NCBI RefSeq assembly: GCF_021869535.1
Contig: NW_026262659.1
Coordinates: forward strand, 9,424,001-9,488,000
Source: Mytilus californianus
Taxonomy: Eukaryota > Mollusca > Bivalvia > Mytilida > Mytilidae
Direction: 5' to 3'
Length of the DNA stretch: 64,000 bases
The notes under the pieces were generated by a model, which saw nothing but the letters and a program-made list of their open reading frames with translations, did not search any database and was not told where the DNA came from. A program made the position numbers and the translations under genes. Shown piece after piece: positions 20,561 through 30,980 of the stretch. Positions within the stretch are counted from its first letter, which is position 1, and every line of letters starts with the position of its first letter.

Positions 20561-22544
20561 TTGTAGTATTTTGTATTTTTCGTATCAGTCTATCTCTTCT
20601 AGCTTTAAACGGCACATTATGTAAATATACAAAACATGGTCAGAAATCATCATTTAAGGGCTATCCCTTCATTAAGAAGTTTTCTGATAATTTTGATACA
20701 AATGAAAAGTAGGTAGATTTTTTCCTCGTCATATCTGTTATGGGTTTCAAGGTATAAGATTATTACTTGATAATGTTCTAATTTAGCTATGACGATAATC
20801 TAGCTTGAAGTTCCGTAATACTTCACAAACTATTATTACATGTATAATGACCTAATCATGTTTTGAATTGGTTAAAATAGGTTCGGTAGATCAGAGGGAG
20901 ATCTCTGACAAACTTTACAACAGATGTAATACAATGTAGCTCATCGTGGTCTATGTTAATAAAAAGGAACAATCATTATATGTATATGCTTGAATAATCT
21001 TGCTTGACCTGCCATTTATCGTTGCGTCGTATGAAAGTCGATCTTTGTTTGTTTAGTATGTCAAATGATAATGTCCTTCATGGGCAATTAACTGTAAATC
21101 ACAATACTGACATTCAATTTTGTCGAACGTTTGATTTTGGCCCCAATTTTGCTTACGCCCAAAGCAACGTTTTGTGAAGGACATAATATATAAATCTAGT
21201 AAACACTTATGGCATTAGATGTGAGCATCTAGATTAACCCTCAGCAAGAACACTCATAGCAACAAGTTCGGAAAGTCAAACCTGTATAAATGCCACACCT
21301 AGTTCGTGTGTTAACCTCTTAAATTACAGGAGGTGGTTGATAAAATAACGACTAAAGAATGCATTAGTTGTACCAATATTATTAATTCGTTCCTATTTTC
21401 AGTGTATTAATTACACCCATTTCAAATGCAATAAATGCACCGATATTAGGAACGAGATATAAACTTCCATTCACAACTAATATTGCGTTTCATGCAGAGG
21501 GTTACCTACATCTAAAATAGTAAGAAATATATATATAAAGTGCCTAGAAAATCAACAATGTTAGAGTAGATCTGATTCTTTACTTCCTCCCCGAGCTGGG
21601 CTGGAACCTGTACTTTTCACTTCTCACTTCTACGACAACACCGCCTAGCATTGCGCAAAGACCTTATCCCCTCCTCTAACTATGGCTGATAAAAATCAGC
21701 TTTCGTTTCAGGATGTGTTACCTTCTCGTAGTTATTAGACAAAGACATCTTATCACAATACACGAAGTATTTTTAAGTGTACAAGAATGATCATCTACTC
21801 ATCTGTTCAGTATAATTACAGGATGCTATTCTATTTTTAGAAGCATACAATCACTATGAATTATATATATATGTATGAAAAAGTCTTCAAATTCATAAAA
21901 AAAATAATTGAAAGTTTTCTCGTTGAATAATCAGTATTAATTCCTCTACGTAGGCAAATATAAATCACCGCGTCCTTAAATCTCTCATTTTTTTTCACTT
22001 TGTGTTTAATCGTCTCTATTTATCTAAGGTATACCTAGAAAATCTACAGATACCATGTTCTATAGTTTTATAATGATAATAATTGTGTTATATAAAGGAA
22101 AAGACTTCCTAAGATAGTGTCAGATCCTCCTTGCCTCGTAAGTTAAATAGAATACTGTGGATTCATTTATTGTGGTTGGTACCTATTTCCAAGAGAAAAG
22201 TCCGTTCTTTTCTTTCGCAGATATTTGATTGTGTAGTTTAAACAAAATTATGTTTACAAATCTACAAGAACTGCGTATTATAATGGATACCACGAAATTC
22301 ACGAAAAATAGTATACCAACAATATTTTGTATTCAAATGTATAAACAAATTTTATTTTATTGAATACTTAAATCCTATACCCATGAAATTAACAAAAAAT
22401 TGTACACCACGAATAAAGATATCCCCTGCCAGATGAGAAGCATACGAAGGGTAACTTGGTTTTATTCCGTTTGTAGCATGTTAAAAAATTCCAATCTAGA
22501 ACAAAAGGGTAAAAGTTAATCATATAACCTTACCATGTTATTAT

Positions 22545-22600
22545 CATAAATATGCCTAATATTTGCCACTGGACGTTAAATAGCTAGTTGTCAATTAATC
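22545..22600 (+). repeat. Interspersed repeat R5 fragment
   Basis: Contains AATATTTGCCACTGGACGTT, matching the copy at 17765-17815. Confidence 0.6.
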
Positions 22601-23571
22601 AATCTCAGTATGGTGCGAGTTGTTACGTATACTGTAAGATTAAGTAATGAGTTTGCGAGATGTAAAACCACTTCTACAATTGGATGTACCAAAGCAGTCG
22701 TTCAAAGAGGTTCCTAAGCGAACGTCCATTTAATATTCGGGGTGGGGGAGAGTGCAGGATTAATTTTTGCGGATTGACTATTCATTTCATCTGTTGTTAC
22801 GCATGCTTCTTTTTTCAGTTTTAAACACAATTGTTTCCGGCATTTTTGGGTAGCAGAATATTCATGTTTATCCAGTCTAATGCAAGATCATTTACTTTCA
22901 GTTCTTACCAGGCCAGACCATTCATGTTCTAAATCCTCCTGCCCAATCCACCCCCTAGAAAATCAAGTCAAACCTAAGTCCCCTTACAGTTCAGTTAATT
23001 TGTTATACCCAAATGAATTCACGTCTTTGGCAAATTAAAAAGACATTACAGACACATAAATTTAGCTTTGTAAGATTAGTCTTATTCATAAGCAGAGTAG
23101 ATATTTTATCATAGTAACATTCTTGCTTTATTTGGCACTTCAATATTTATAGTTATACTCGTCTGGACACATGTACAATATGTGTCAAAGTAAAGGTTTA
23201 CTTTTATTTTGTCAGCCAATGTCAACTTTTAATTATAAAGTTTTAAATTTACTGATTATTAAAGGTATGCAATCAGATCTAGTGTAGGCTTCCTGCTGAC
23301 GTCGAATCTATATCAATGGTTTGATTATAGTCAGGAGAAATAATGAACAATAAGAGTGTTTGTTTTCTCGTTTGTGGTCCATAGAACTGCATGATTCGAC
23401 AACAACAAAATATTTGTGTTTTATTATTTCAACTGTTTCAAAAAAGTGACTTCTTGTTCTTATCACCATTTCGACAAATATATAAATCAATAAATGAAAA
23501 AAATATGGTATAGTAATCGTTAAACTTTATATTTGTAAATATTGAATCGTGGAAGGCATACTTTGGACATT

Positions 23572-23626
23572 ATGGTTAAGATTGGATTCTTTTGTATGAT
23601 TGTAATGTGTGTAATTAGTAATACAG
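23572..23626 (+). CDS. Gene B exon 1: signal peptide
   Basis: 18 codons plus one base, ending ACAG|GTTAGT. It encodes a hydrophobic leader ending ISNT and is phase 1 out, as in gene A. Confidence 0.75.
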
Positions 23627-25654
23627 GTTAGTTAATGTTATATATGTATATATTTATATACCCTTACATTTCATATCCCTCAATTTTAATGAACTATGAT
23701 GTTACATAAATTTTCATTAAAAGCCAAATTGATGAATTATAAAAAAAAATGTGTACATTTTTTAAAAACTGATCTTATATCTGTTACTCAGTGACCACAA
23801 TGCGTATATGAATTATTCTCTTGTAGGCAAATATTTGTTTTGAGTGTTCAGTCAACTTGACTCAGATGTTTTCATCTTATTCTGATTTTATAATACTACC
23901 ATTAAAACGAATGCTACTTTGATACAGAGTAAAGAAAAAAGGTTATTTGAATCTCTATTTTAAAAAACTTTCTAAATATATGTGACGGTCAACTGTTGGT
24001 TGACGGGATTGATTGATGAAAAAGGACCAGTACATTCACGACATGTTGACCTTTGAGGATAGTTGTCACATTGGCAATCATATCTTGTTTTCTTACTTTT
24101 ATATCGAAACAGGTGTATGTATATAAGTATTCTTCACTATGGCAGATACACTTCTTGAATTTAATATTTATGTCAAGATGATCGGCTTTACGATACAGTG
24201 GAACTTAGAACTAAATTAAATATAAAACAGACAAATTATTTTAATTAATATAGGATTGATAGTACGCTCTATATATATAATATTTTTTGGTAATATATAT
24301 TTTTATTTTCATATCATTTTCAAGTCTCATCTACAAATAAAGATGTACAAAAAATGACTTTTGCAATAACACATAGATATATGGTAAATCATAATTGTTT
24401 CAATAGAACAGTCAATAATACAATGAAGAATACATCTTTATAATATCATTATATACCCCAGATGCATCCTGCCAATTCAAGGATTCACTTCAGGGTAGAT
24501 GGAATGGAGGTTATGATGCAGACACCAGGAAAAATGTTGTTTTTAGTTTTGATGGAGATACACTGAGGGATTTTACCTTAAACATGCCAACACTGTCACA
24601 GAGTGATTTTACTTGTGTCGAAAGTTACGAGAAAGGAGATACAACGATATATACCTTACAAAATGTGGAGTAAGTACTGGGTATTCTACAATATGGAAAG
24701 TCTTTTAAATGACAATGTCTAAGCTGACAATGGTTAGGTTCATAATGTACACTGCTATGTGTGTTTGTATGTGTGTGTGTTTCTATAAAAACTTAAATGA
24801 TTACGACAATCAGTTACTGTAATATAATTAATTTTTTTGTTGTCCATGTAATTTTGTTGACGCGTAGCCAAATTCTTTTCAAAATGATCATGCATGAGAT
24901 TCTTCTTCTAAACTTATTTTTTTCTATGTTAAAATTATCTGTCAATTCGGTTGTTTACGAAAACACTTTTTAATAAACATATATACTTTTTCAATTCATC
25001 TTATGTAAAGTATATACATGTTTAGTAATGTTATAAATCATATCGGCTATACCTGTCATAAGTATTACTATTGACACATGAGATGTATGAGTAACTGAGA
25101 CTGTACTATAGTGGAAATGAGGTTTTTTTTGGATTTTTTATTTGTCGTGCGTATATATATTTTAGGACTCCACAACCCATTTTTGGGATCCAAATCGACA
25201 TTTACTTTTGTCTGGCTGTCAAAGGCGAAGAGTATTCTATACTGACAGGTACATCTTATATAATTATGATTTTTCTATAAGATTTCCTATGTTGTACAAT
25301 ACATCCCATTCATCGCGGTTATTGTATTTTTCGAACAAGGTAATTTCTGATTCTGTATAAAAATAAATAGATGTGGTATGATTGCCAATGAGACAACTAT
25401 CCATCAAAGTTCAAATGAAGTGGATGTAAGCAATTATAGGCAACAGTACGGCCTTCAACAATGAGAAAAACCCATACAATATAGTCGGCTATACAAAGCC
25501 CCTACATGAAAAATATGAAACATTCAATTGAGAAAACTAACGGCCTAATTTATAACAAAACAATTTACGAAAAACAAATATGGCCGACATGAACTAACGA
25601 CATCCACTGAACTACAGGCTCCTGACTTGGGACAGGCACACAAGGAATGTGGGT

Positions 25655-25691
<37 letters not shown>

Positions 25692-27611
25692 ACATGTTTG
25701 TGAGCGATCAACCCCCTAGCTAGTTCAAAGCCAATAACAACTAATAAAACAAATCATATATCTGATTCATTTCTACCAAAGTCTCGTATTTCATAAAATA
25801 AAATTAGACTGATATAAAGGAGATAAAACATTTCATGAGTGTTTTTTTTTTATGGGGGGGGGGGGGGAGGATAATATGGAACTATTAAGATATAAATAGA
25901 AAGAAAATAAAGACAAAACTAACAAATAAAAGCACTTTTGATCACTATGTGCAAGTTTTATGCTTTCTTCATTATTACATGACATGCACAAATGTCCAAA
26001 AAGTACAAATACATAACATACATGTACTTACATCCTAAAATACCTATTTCTGGATTTATAAAGATTTTCATTAATATTTCAGCATCATTGAAATCTCTGC
26101 AAAATGTGTTTTCCTTTGAGTGCTCTTAAAAGTGTCATCAAAATTATATATCATCGGTTTACGCTCTGTTGGTTCCTCATGAAAATAGAGAAAGCATATT
26201 TATGGTAATTTTCATTATTTAAAAAACATATAAATACACACCAACGTCAAACGTTGTTAGATAGAGATCTTTTATATTTTTTTCTAATCATATTTATTTT
26301 AGATAGAACTCAAATGCCCTAATCAGCGTTCCTTACTGCAGAAACTTGCATTAAATAATGCTATGACAGTCAAATTTGTTTACTTTAATAGATTCAATCA
26401 AAATATAACAATATTAACTATTAATTTGAATTAAAGGTTTGAATCCTATCCTAAAGGATAAAGTATATGGCGTGAAAGCCGGTACATCTGTACTTACTAA
26501 TGATATTTGTAACCAGAATGGTAATGAAATGAACGAAATGACACAAATAGCGGACCAAATAAGCATGAGAAAGAGTGAAGAAATAACAAGGTACGAAATG
26601 CAACGTAGCCTATTCCCTCCTTTTTTCAATGTGAAAATGATACTTGTATTTTGAAGTTTTTTTTATTATATTGTGATAGATATATATATAGATAATGCAT
26701 AATTGACGATTTAATGTTATTCAGTTTATTGAGACTCGCATTTTGTTTGCATAATGTTTACTGAGAGAAAATATAATTCACCCACAATGCCTAATTCTAA
26801 TAATTGATTTATTTTAAATTCATCAAACACTAAAACATTTCTTGGTCTACAAATGCACTTTCAAAATAGAAGGTAATCAGTGCCTTACACTATATAAAAA
26901 TTGCTCATCGCTCGCACAACGTGAAGGCGTCCAAGCAGTTAGCTAATTCTATTTACTGATACATTGAGCTTGTAAGACATGCCTACAAATGTTCATGTTC
27001 AATGCCTTTGTAAAAGGACGTGGGACCTTTTTTTATATTCTCTTTTTCTACTTTTGTTAAGATTTTTTCTGGTAGAAAGGGGATAATTCAAATGTATAAC
27101 ATTTATACTCTAGACAAGTATAAACTATATAATGTATAATTTATGAAGCTTGTTCAGATGCATCTGTTCTATCATGTTGTGGAAACGTTAACGAGAACAT
27201 GGTTTGTTTGAAATGTTGACTGTTTCAGATATAATTAGATCAACATTTGCTTCCTTTTTTCTCTGTATATTTAAATGTAAGTTTTAGGTGTACAAATATA
27301 TTTTGCGTTATGATTTGTGATTCAATGTCCGTTTTTCCATGAAAGTCCATTATTCTTATAATTCATTAAACTTCTTTCCGAGTCTCAAACTCATTTTCAT
27401 TGTATCGCTCTATTTACATTGTATTGTACAACAACATTGATTTAAATTGATATATTATGAAAGTTTCATTTAAATTGTGAATGTCTCATCTATTTAATAT
27501 AGAGTACAAACATTTAACTGATAATATCATCATTGTAGTATTACATACAAATATGCATTATTTTGTAGACTGGTCGATTCACTAGAAAGGGAACTTGAAG
27601 ACCGACCTTGA
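23572..27611 (+). CDS. Gene B: spliced secreted paralog of gene A
   Basis: Five exons (23572-23626, 24462-24669, 25166-25248, 26437-26590, 27569-27611) join in phase to 180 residues and a TGA. The product has a signal peptide (MVKIGFFCMIVMCVISNT), then DASCQFKDSLQGRWNGGY.., a second Cys (FTCVES), a third block ETPQPIFGIQIDIYFCLAV, VYG..AGTSVLTNDICN, and a charged helical end (ERELEDRP). No transmembrane segment follows, so it should be secreted. The blocks and first three intron phases (1, 2, 1) match gene A, which starts 4.75 kb away on the other strand. The CQF..LQGRW opening recalls the DUF7044 domain (memory; needs a profile search). Function is unknown. An alternative short last exon at 26083 is also in phase. 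Confidence 0.78.
24462..24669 (+). CDS. Gene B exon 2: CQF..LQGRW module
   Basis: The acceptor is ATACCCCAG and the donor GTAAGT; phase 1 in, phase 2 out. It encodes ASCQFKDSLQGRWNGGYD through ..YTLQNV. Confidence 0.8.
25166..25248 (+). CDS. Gene B exon 3: PIFG..YFCL module
   Basis: The acceptor is TATTTTAG and the donor GTACAT; phase 2 in, phase 1 out. It encodes TPQPIFGIQIDIYFCLAVKG and then EEYSILT, the counterpart of gene A exon 3. Confidence 0.8.
25362..25790 (+). repeat. Interspersed repeat R1, forward copy with poly(G) expansion
   Basis: It begins TAGATGTGGTATGATTGCCA and ends near CAATAACAACTAATAAAAC, in gene B intron 3. Where other copies have a short GGCGGGG, this one carries 33 consecutive G (25655-25687). 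Confidence 0.85.
25655..25687 (+). repeat. Poly(G) run, 33 bases
   Basis: Uninterrupted G within the R1 copy. Its exact length may be an assembly or sequencing estimate. A second run of 14 G lies at 25854-25867. Confidence 0.85.
26437..26590 (+). CDS. Gene B exon 4
   Basis: The acceptor is AATTAAAG (weak pyrimidine tract) and the donor ACAAG|GTACG; phase 1 in, phase 2 out. It encodes LNPILKDKVYGVKAGTSVLT and NDICNQNGNE, ending in a charged helix. Confidence 0.7.
27569..27611 (+). CDS. Gene B exon 5: C-terminus and stop
   Basis: The acceptor is TTATTTTGTAG. It encodes LVDSLERELEDRP and TGA, continuing the charged helix of exon 4 in frame. Confidence 0.65.
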
Positions 27612-28524
27612 ACATCTGTAGTTACATTGTAGATAGTCTCTAATAACATTTTGTAGATTTTCGAGAAAAAATACTATAGTTGCACCAGAGAATATCATTT
27701 TTGATTTCATCTTATATAGCTGATGATGATTCTGTATTCAAGCAAGTTTGGCGCAATCAGAAGTGTGTACACAAACATCTGGTCTGAATTTTTGTATTGT
27801 AATATCAAAATCTTGTAAATGATTTTACAGATGTAAGAAAATAATTTACTTACAAATTGTTTTTAATTATCTTCATTATTATTATTATCATCATTATCAA
27901 TAGAAAAAAAATGTTAGGTCATATGTATGTGTGTGTGTTCATGTATTTGCCACTTAAAGATTTATAAATGTTTTAATGGGCACAGAGCATAGCATTTTTT
28001 CATAATTGGGCATCGGATTTAACCGGACGAGACTGCGTGTTTATACTTCCCTCACACTTAAACAAGCGCCTCCTCCCTCAGAACGTTCAAACGAAAGAAG
28101 CGCATTTTCTATATCACAGTCAATCTTCTGGTTGAGAGTTCTGTACTTCAATCAATTGATGGAAGCGACAGTTTGCTGCTAGTTCGTTGCTGTTCTACTA
28201 TCAATTGATTTTTTAAAGGAAGATAGTACACGTAGAACTAAAACGTTAGGCAAGTGTTATCGGAACCAGATTTAGACAACCATTCGCTTAAATCAGGTTA
28301 ATTAATTATATCATTCTTTTACATCGTTTCCAACAGATTCATGACGTCCATATTTGTTTATGTAATCGTTCCCAGAAGATTTTGAACAAACACGTATACG
28401 TCTTTCACTTTAACTACACAGGTTTGTTCTGGTGACTTCTGATCCGTGTCTTCTTTCTCAATTTCAATAACAGAAAAGGTCCTGCATGTGTCTGTCGTAA
28501 CATTGTTCACTTACTGTTTAATTG

Positions 28525-28790
28525 ATATTGGAAACGGGGAATGTGTCAAAGAGACAACAACCCGACCAAAGAGCAGAAAACAGGCCAAGGCCACCAATGG
28601 GTCTTCAACACAGCGAGAAAATCCCGCACCCAGAGGCGGGCTTCATCTGGCCCATAAACAATAATGTATACTAGGTCTGCGAAAATGGACATCACACTAA
28701 ACTCCGAAAGATATAAATGAACCAATATTAAAAAACATACAAGACTAACAAAGGCCAGAGGTTCCTATGACATACTTGACACCGATAATC
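28525..28790 (+). repeat. Interspersed repeat R4
   Basis: It starts GGAAACGGGGAATGTGTCAA and continues through GCGAGAAAATCCCGCACCC to CTAACAAAGGCCAGAGG. A truncated copy lies at 37347-37465. Confidence 0.75.
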
Positions 28791-29974
28791 AATGAATAAG
28801 AAACTGTCATATGTAGTTAAGATAAATATGTGGTTTTTCCCTACATTTTGCAAACTAGTCATCAATTTTATATAACAGACGTGAACAAGAGCGAGCTGCT
28901 GAGCAATCTAGATGAGTCCTATCCTTGATCAAAGTATGTAGGTGCTCTTACATCTCAGGAACACAAAAAATTGGGCTTAACATTTGTTAAACTACATGTT
29001 TCATAACATGTACCAAATTGGCACACCATCTGCATAAATTGCGACGGTTACGAGGTGGGCAAGTATAAATTACACAAGCATCTTCATTATACCAGCAATG
29101 AAATAAAGTATTGGCCTGACATGCTGCAGTGCTCATGAGTATTACTTATATCAAAACATTCACAAGCGCTATCACAAACCAATACCAATCACCTCTGTGG
29201 TTAACTGTATTATTCCGTGCCATAACATGAAAGTGTGTTGACAGAATGCTGAGTAAATACAGAGAATCATTGACACGTTGATATAAACATCGGTTATGTT
29301 TCTGACTTATAATATCAGTTCTTAAAATAAAAAAGAACTTCACGAATAGCTATGGCATTGAAGTACCTAGACTACATTTGCTCAGCAGTATGGTTCATGT
29401 CTAGGTAAATGTACATCTATTTTTCTTGGAGTTCGATAATTTTGTTATTTTACTTTTTTTTATAACAATTTTCAAACCAATAAATATATATGAATAGAAA
29501 TAAATAAAAATGAAAATCCGTGAAAAGATGAGTATAAAAAGCGGTTTTAAATCGTTCCTAGTCGATACAAGTGGTGAAAAAAAATGAACAAAAAATTCAG
29601 AGATTTAACATAAACCAACTTTTCCAAATGTTTATTTCATTTTCAAATGTTAATTTTATTATTTTCTGCAAGAAAATTGTGTACTAATAAACACATAAAT
29701 TGGGTGAGATCTTTTCTTCTTGTACTGTTCATGATGTTGCTGTATGAAACCAAATCCGAGGTACAATCGCCGATATTAGACCTAGAGGAGTACAGGGCAG
29801 AGATATAAGTTTGGAATTGAATAGAAGAATATGTTGAGTAAACGTCAATGAGATAACACCACAACAATAAAAATAACCAATAGACATCCAGAGGTCAATA
29901 TACGGTCTTCAATAGAGAGATGTATTAACAAAATATCAAGCTGTAAATCGCCTGGTGTCTATTGTGGCATATTT

Positions 29975-30060
29975 TGGCCTCAAGCATCACTGAAGAGACA
30001 TTGATTGTCGAAATGCGCATCTGGTGCAGAAAAATGTGTACCGTTTATGTTATTGTATAA
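29975..30060 (+). repeat. Interspersed repeat R7 fragment
   Basis: CAAGCATCACTGAAGAGACA.. and ..CGAAATGCGCATCTGGTGCA. Related pieces lie at 45405-45475 and 58130-58195 (GACGAAAC-CGCATCTG). Confidence 0.6.
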
Positions 30061-30673
30061 ATGTAACAAAGCCTACCAAACATCTGTCATCATCGATTAT
30101 GTTGATGCGTGTCACTTCAAAATTGATGTAGACAAACCTACATGGGCGGATGAACGGCATAGAACGGACAATTTTGACACTCTTCGTTCTTGTTTATGAT
30201 TATGTATTAGTTCATACTCTAGTTCTTTAAAATTTCTGCAGTATAATAATGCGAAAAATGAATCTTTAGCCTATTTCGTACCAAGTTCGTCTTACAAGCG
30301 AACAACGCCCCCATTACCATGTAAGATGCATCGAGAAGTGTTTTTAGGACAATTGTGACTAAAATATAGGACGGTTTATATTGGAGTATGTGTCAGTTAC
30401 TCCTCGCCTCGTTTCCAGCTGTTTTATGTATGCTTTTGATTTAAGTGATTGCCGTATTTTTAAAAGAAAGAATTAATTAAAGAAAAATTATCTTCCCGCT
30501 TTAGTGTTATATATTAATAATTTAATTTTGAATGTAACGCATCTTCTGATTGGCTGACGCTGTTTTGTTTATCAGCTCATAGACATAATTTTGTCATGTG
30601 ACCTTGACGTCATCAACGTTTTTTCATGGTTTACTCCGGTTTAAAATGGAATTTAGAATTAAATTATAAGAAA

Positions 30674-30817
30674 TGAATGTAATATTTTTTCTGTCTATTC
30701 GAAATAACATAAAAAATGTGGTGCACACTTCAAAATAACCTGCTACGCGGGTTATTCAGTGTGCACCACATTTTTGATGTTATTTCTTCATAGACAGAAA
30801 AAATATTACAGTCATTC
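30674..30817. repeat. Inverted repeat with arms of about 70 bp downstream of the B-box gene
   Basis: The left arm GAATGTAATATTTTTTCTGT..ATGTGGTGCACAC..AATAACC pairs with the right arm GGGTTATT..GTGTGCACCACAT..ACAGAAAAAATATTAC around a loop of a few bases (about 30742-30747). It is probably a MITE. Confidence 0.85.
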
Positions 30818-30980
30818 CTTAAGTAAATATATTGTATATTCATATTAGTATTTAGAAAATAAATATATTTATAGCTCTTTTTTATTTTTCTAAAATCAAA
30901 TAAAAATGCATTCAAAGATCGATACGTAACAATTAATAAAAAGGAGTAATTTCATAATTATTTCAAACACAATTTCAATA

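Larger units (their letters stand above)
18820..23571. other. Intergenic region between divergent genes A and B
   Basis: This 4.75-kb stretch holds an ATT microsatellite (19305-19465), a large foldback element (19812-20560), an imperfect palindrome (about 21355-21495) and an R5 fragment (22545-22600). No exon was supported. It must contain the promoters of both divergent genes, but I see no decisive core-promoter motif. Confidence 0.6.
27612..30980. other. Intergenic region between gene B and the B-box gene
   Basis: It holds repeat R4 (28525-28790), an R7 fragment (29975-30060) and a near-perfect inverted repeat (30674-30817). A TTTATT near 30880 (AATAAA on the minus strand) could be the B-box gene's polyadenylation signal. 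No exon was supported. Confidence 0.55.
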
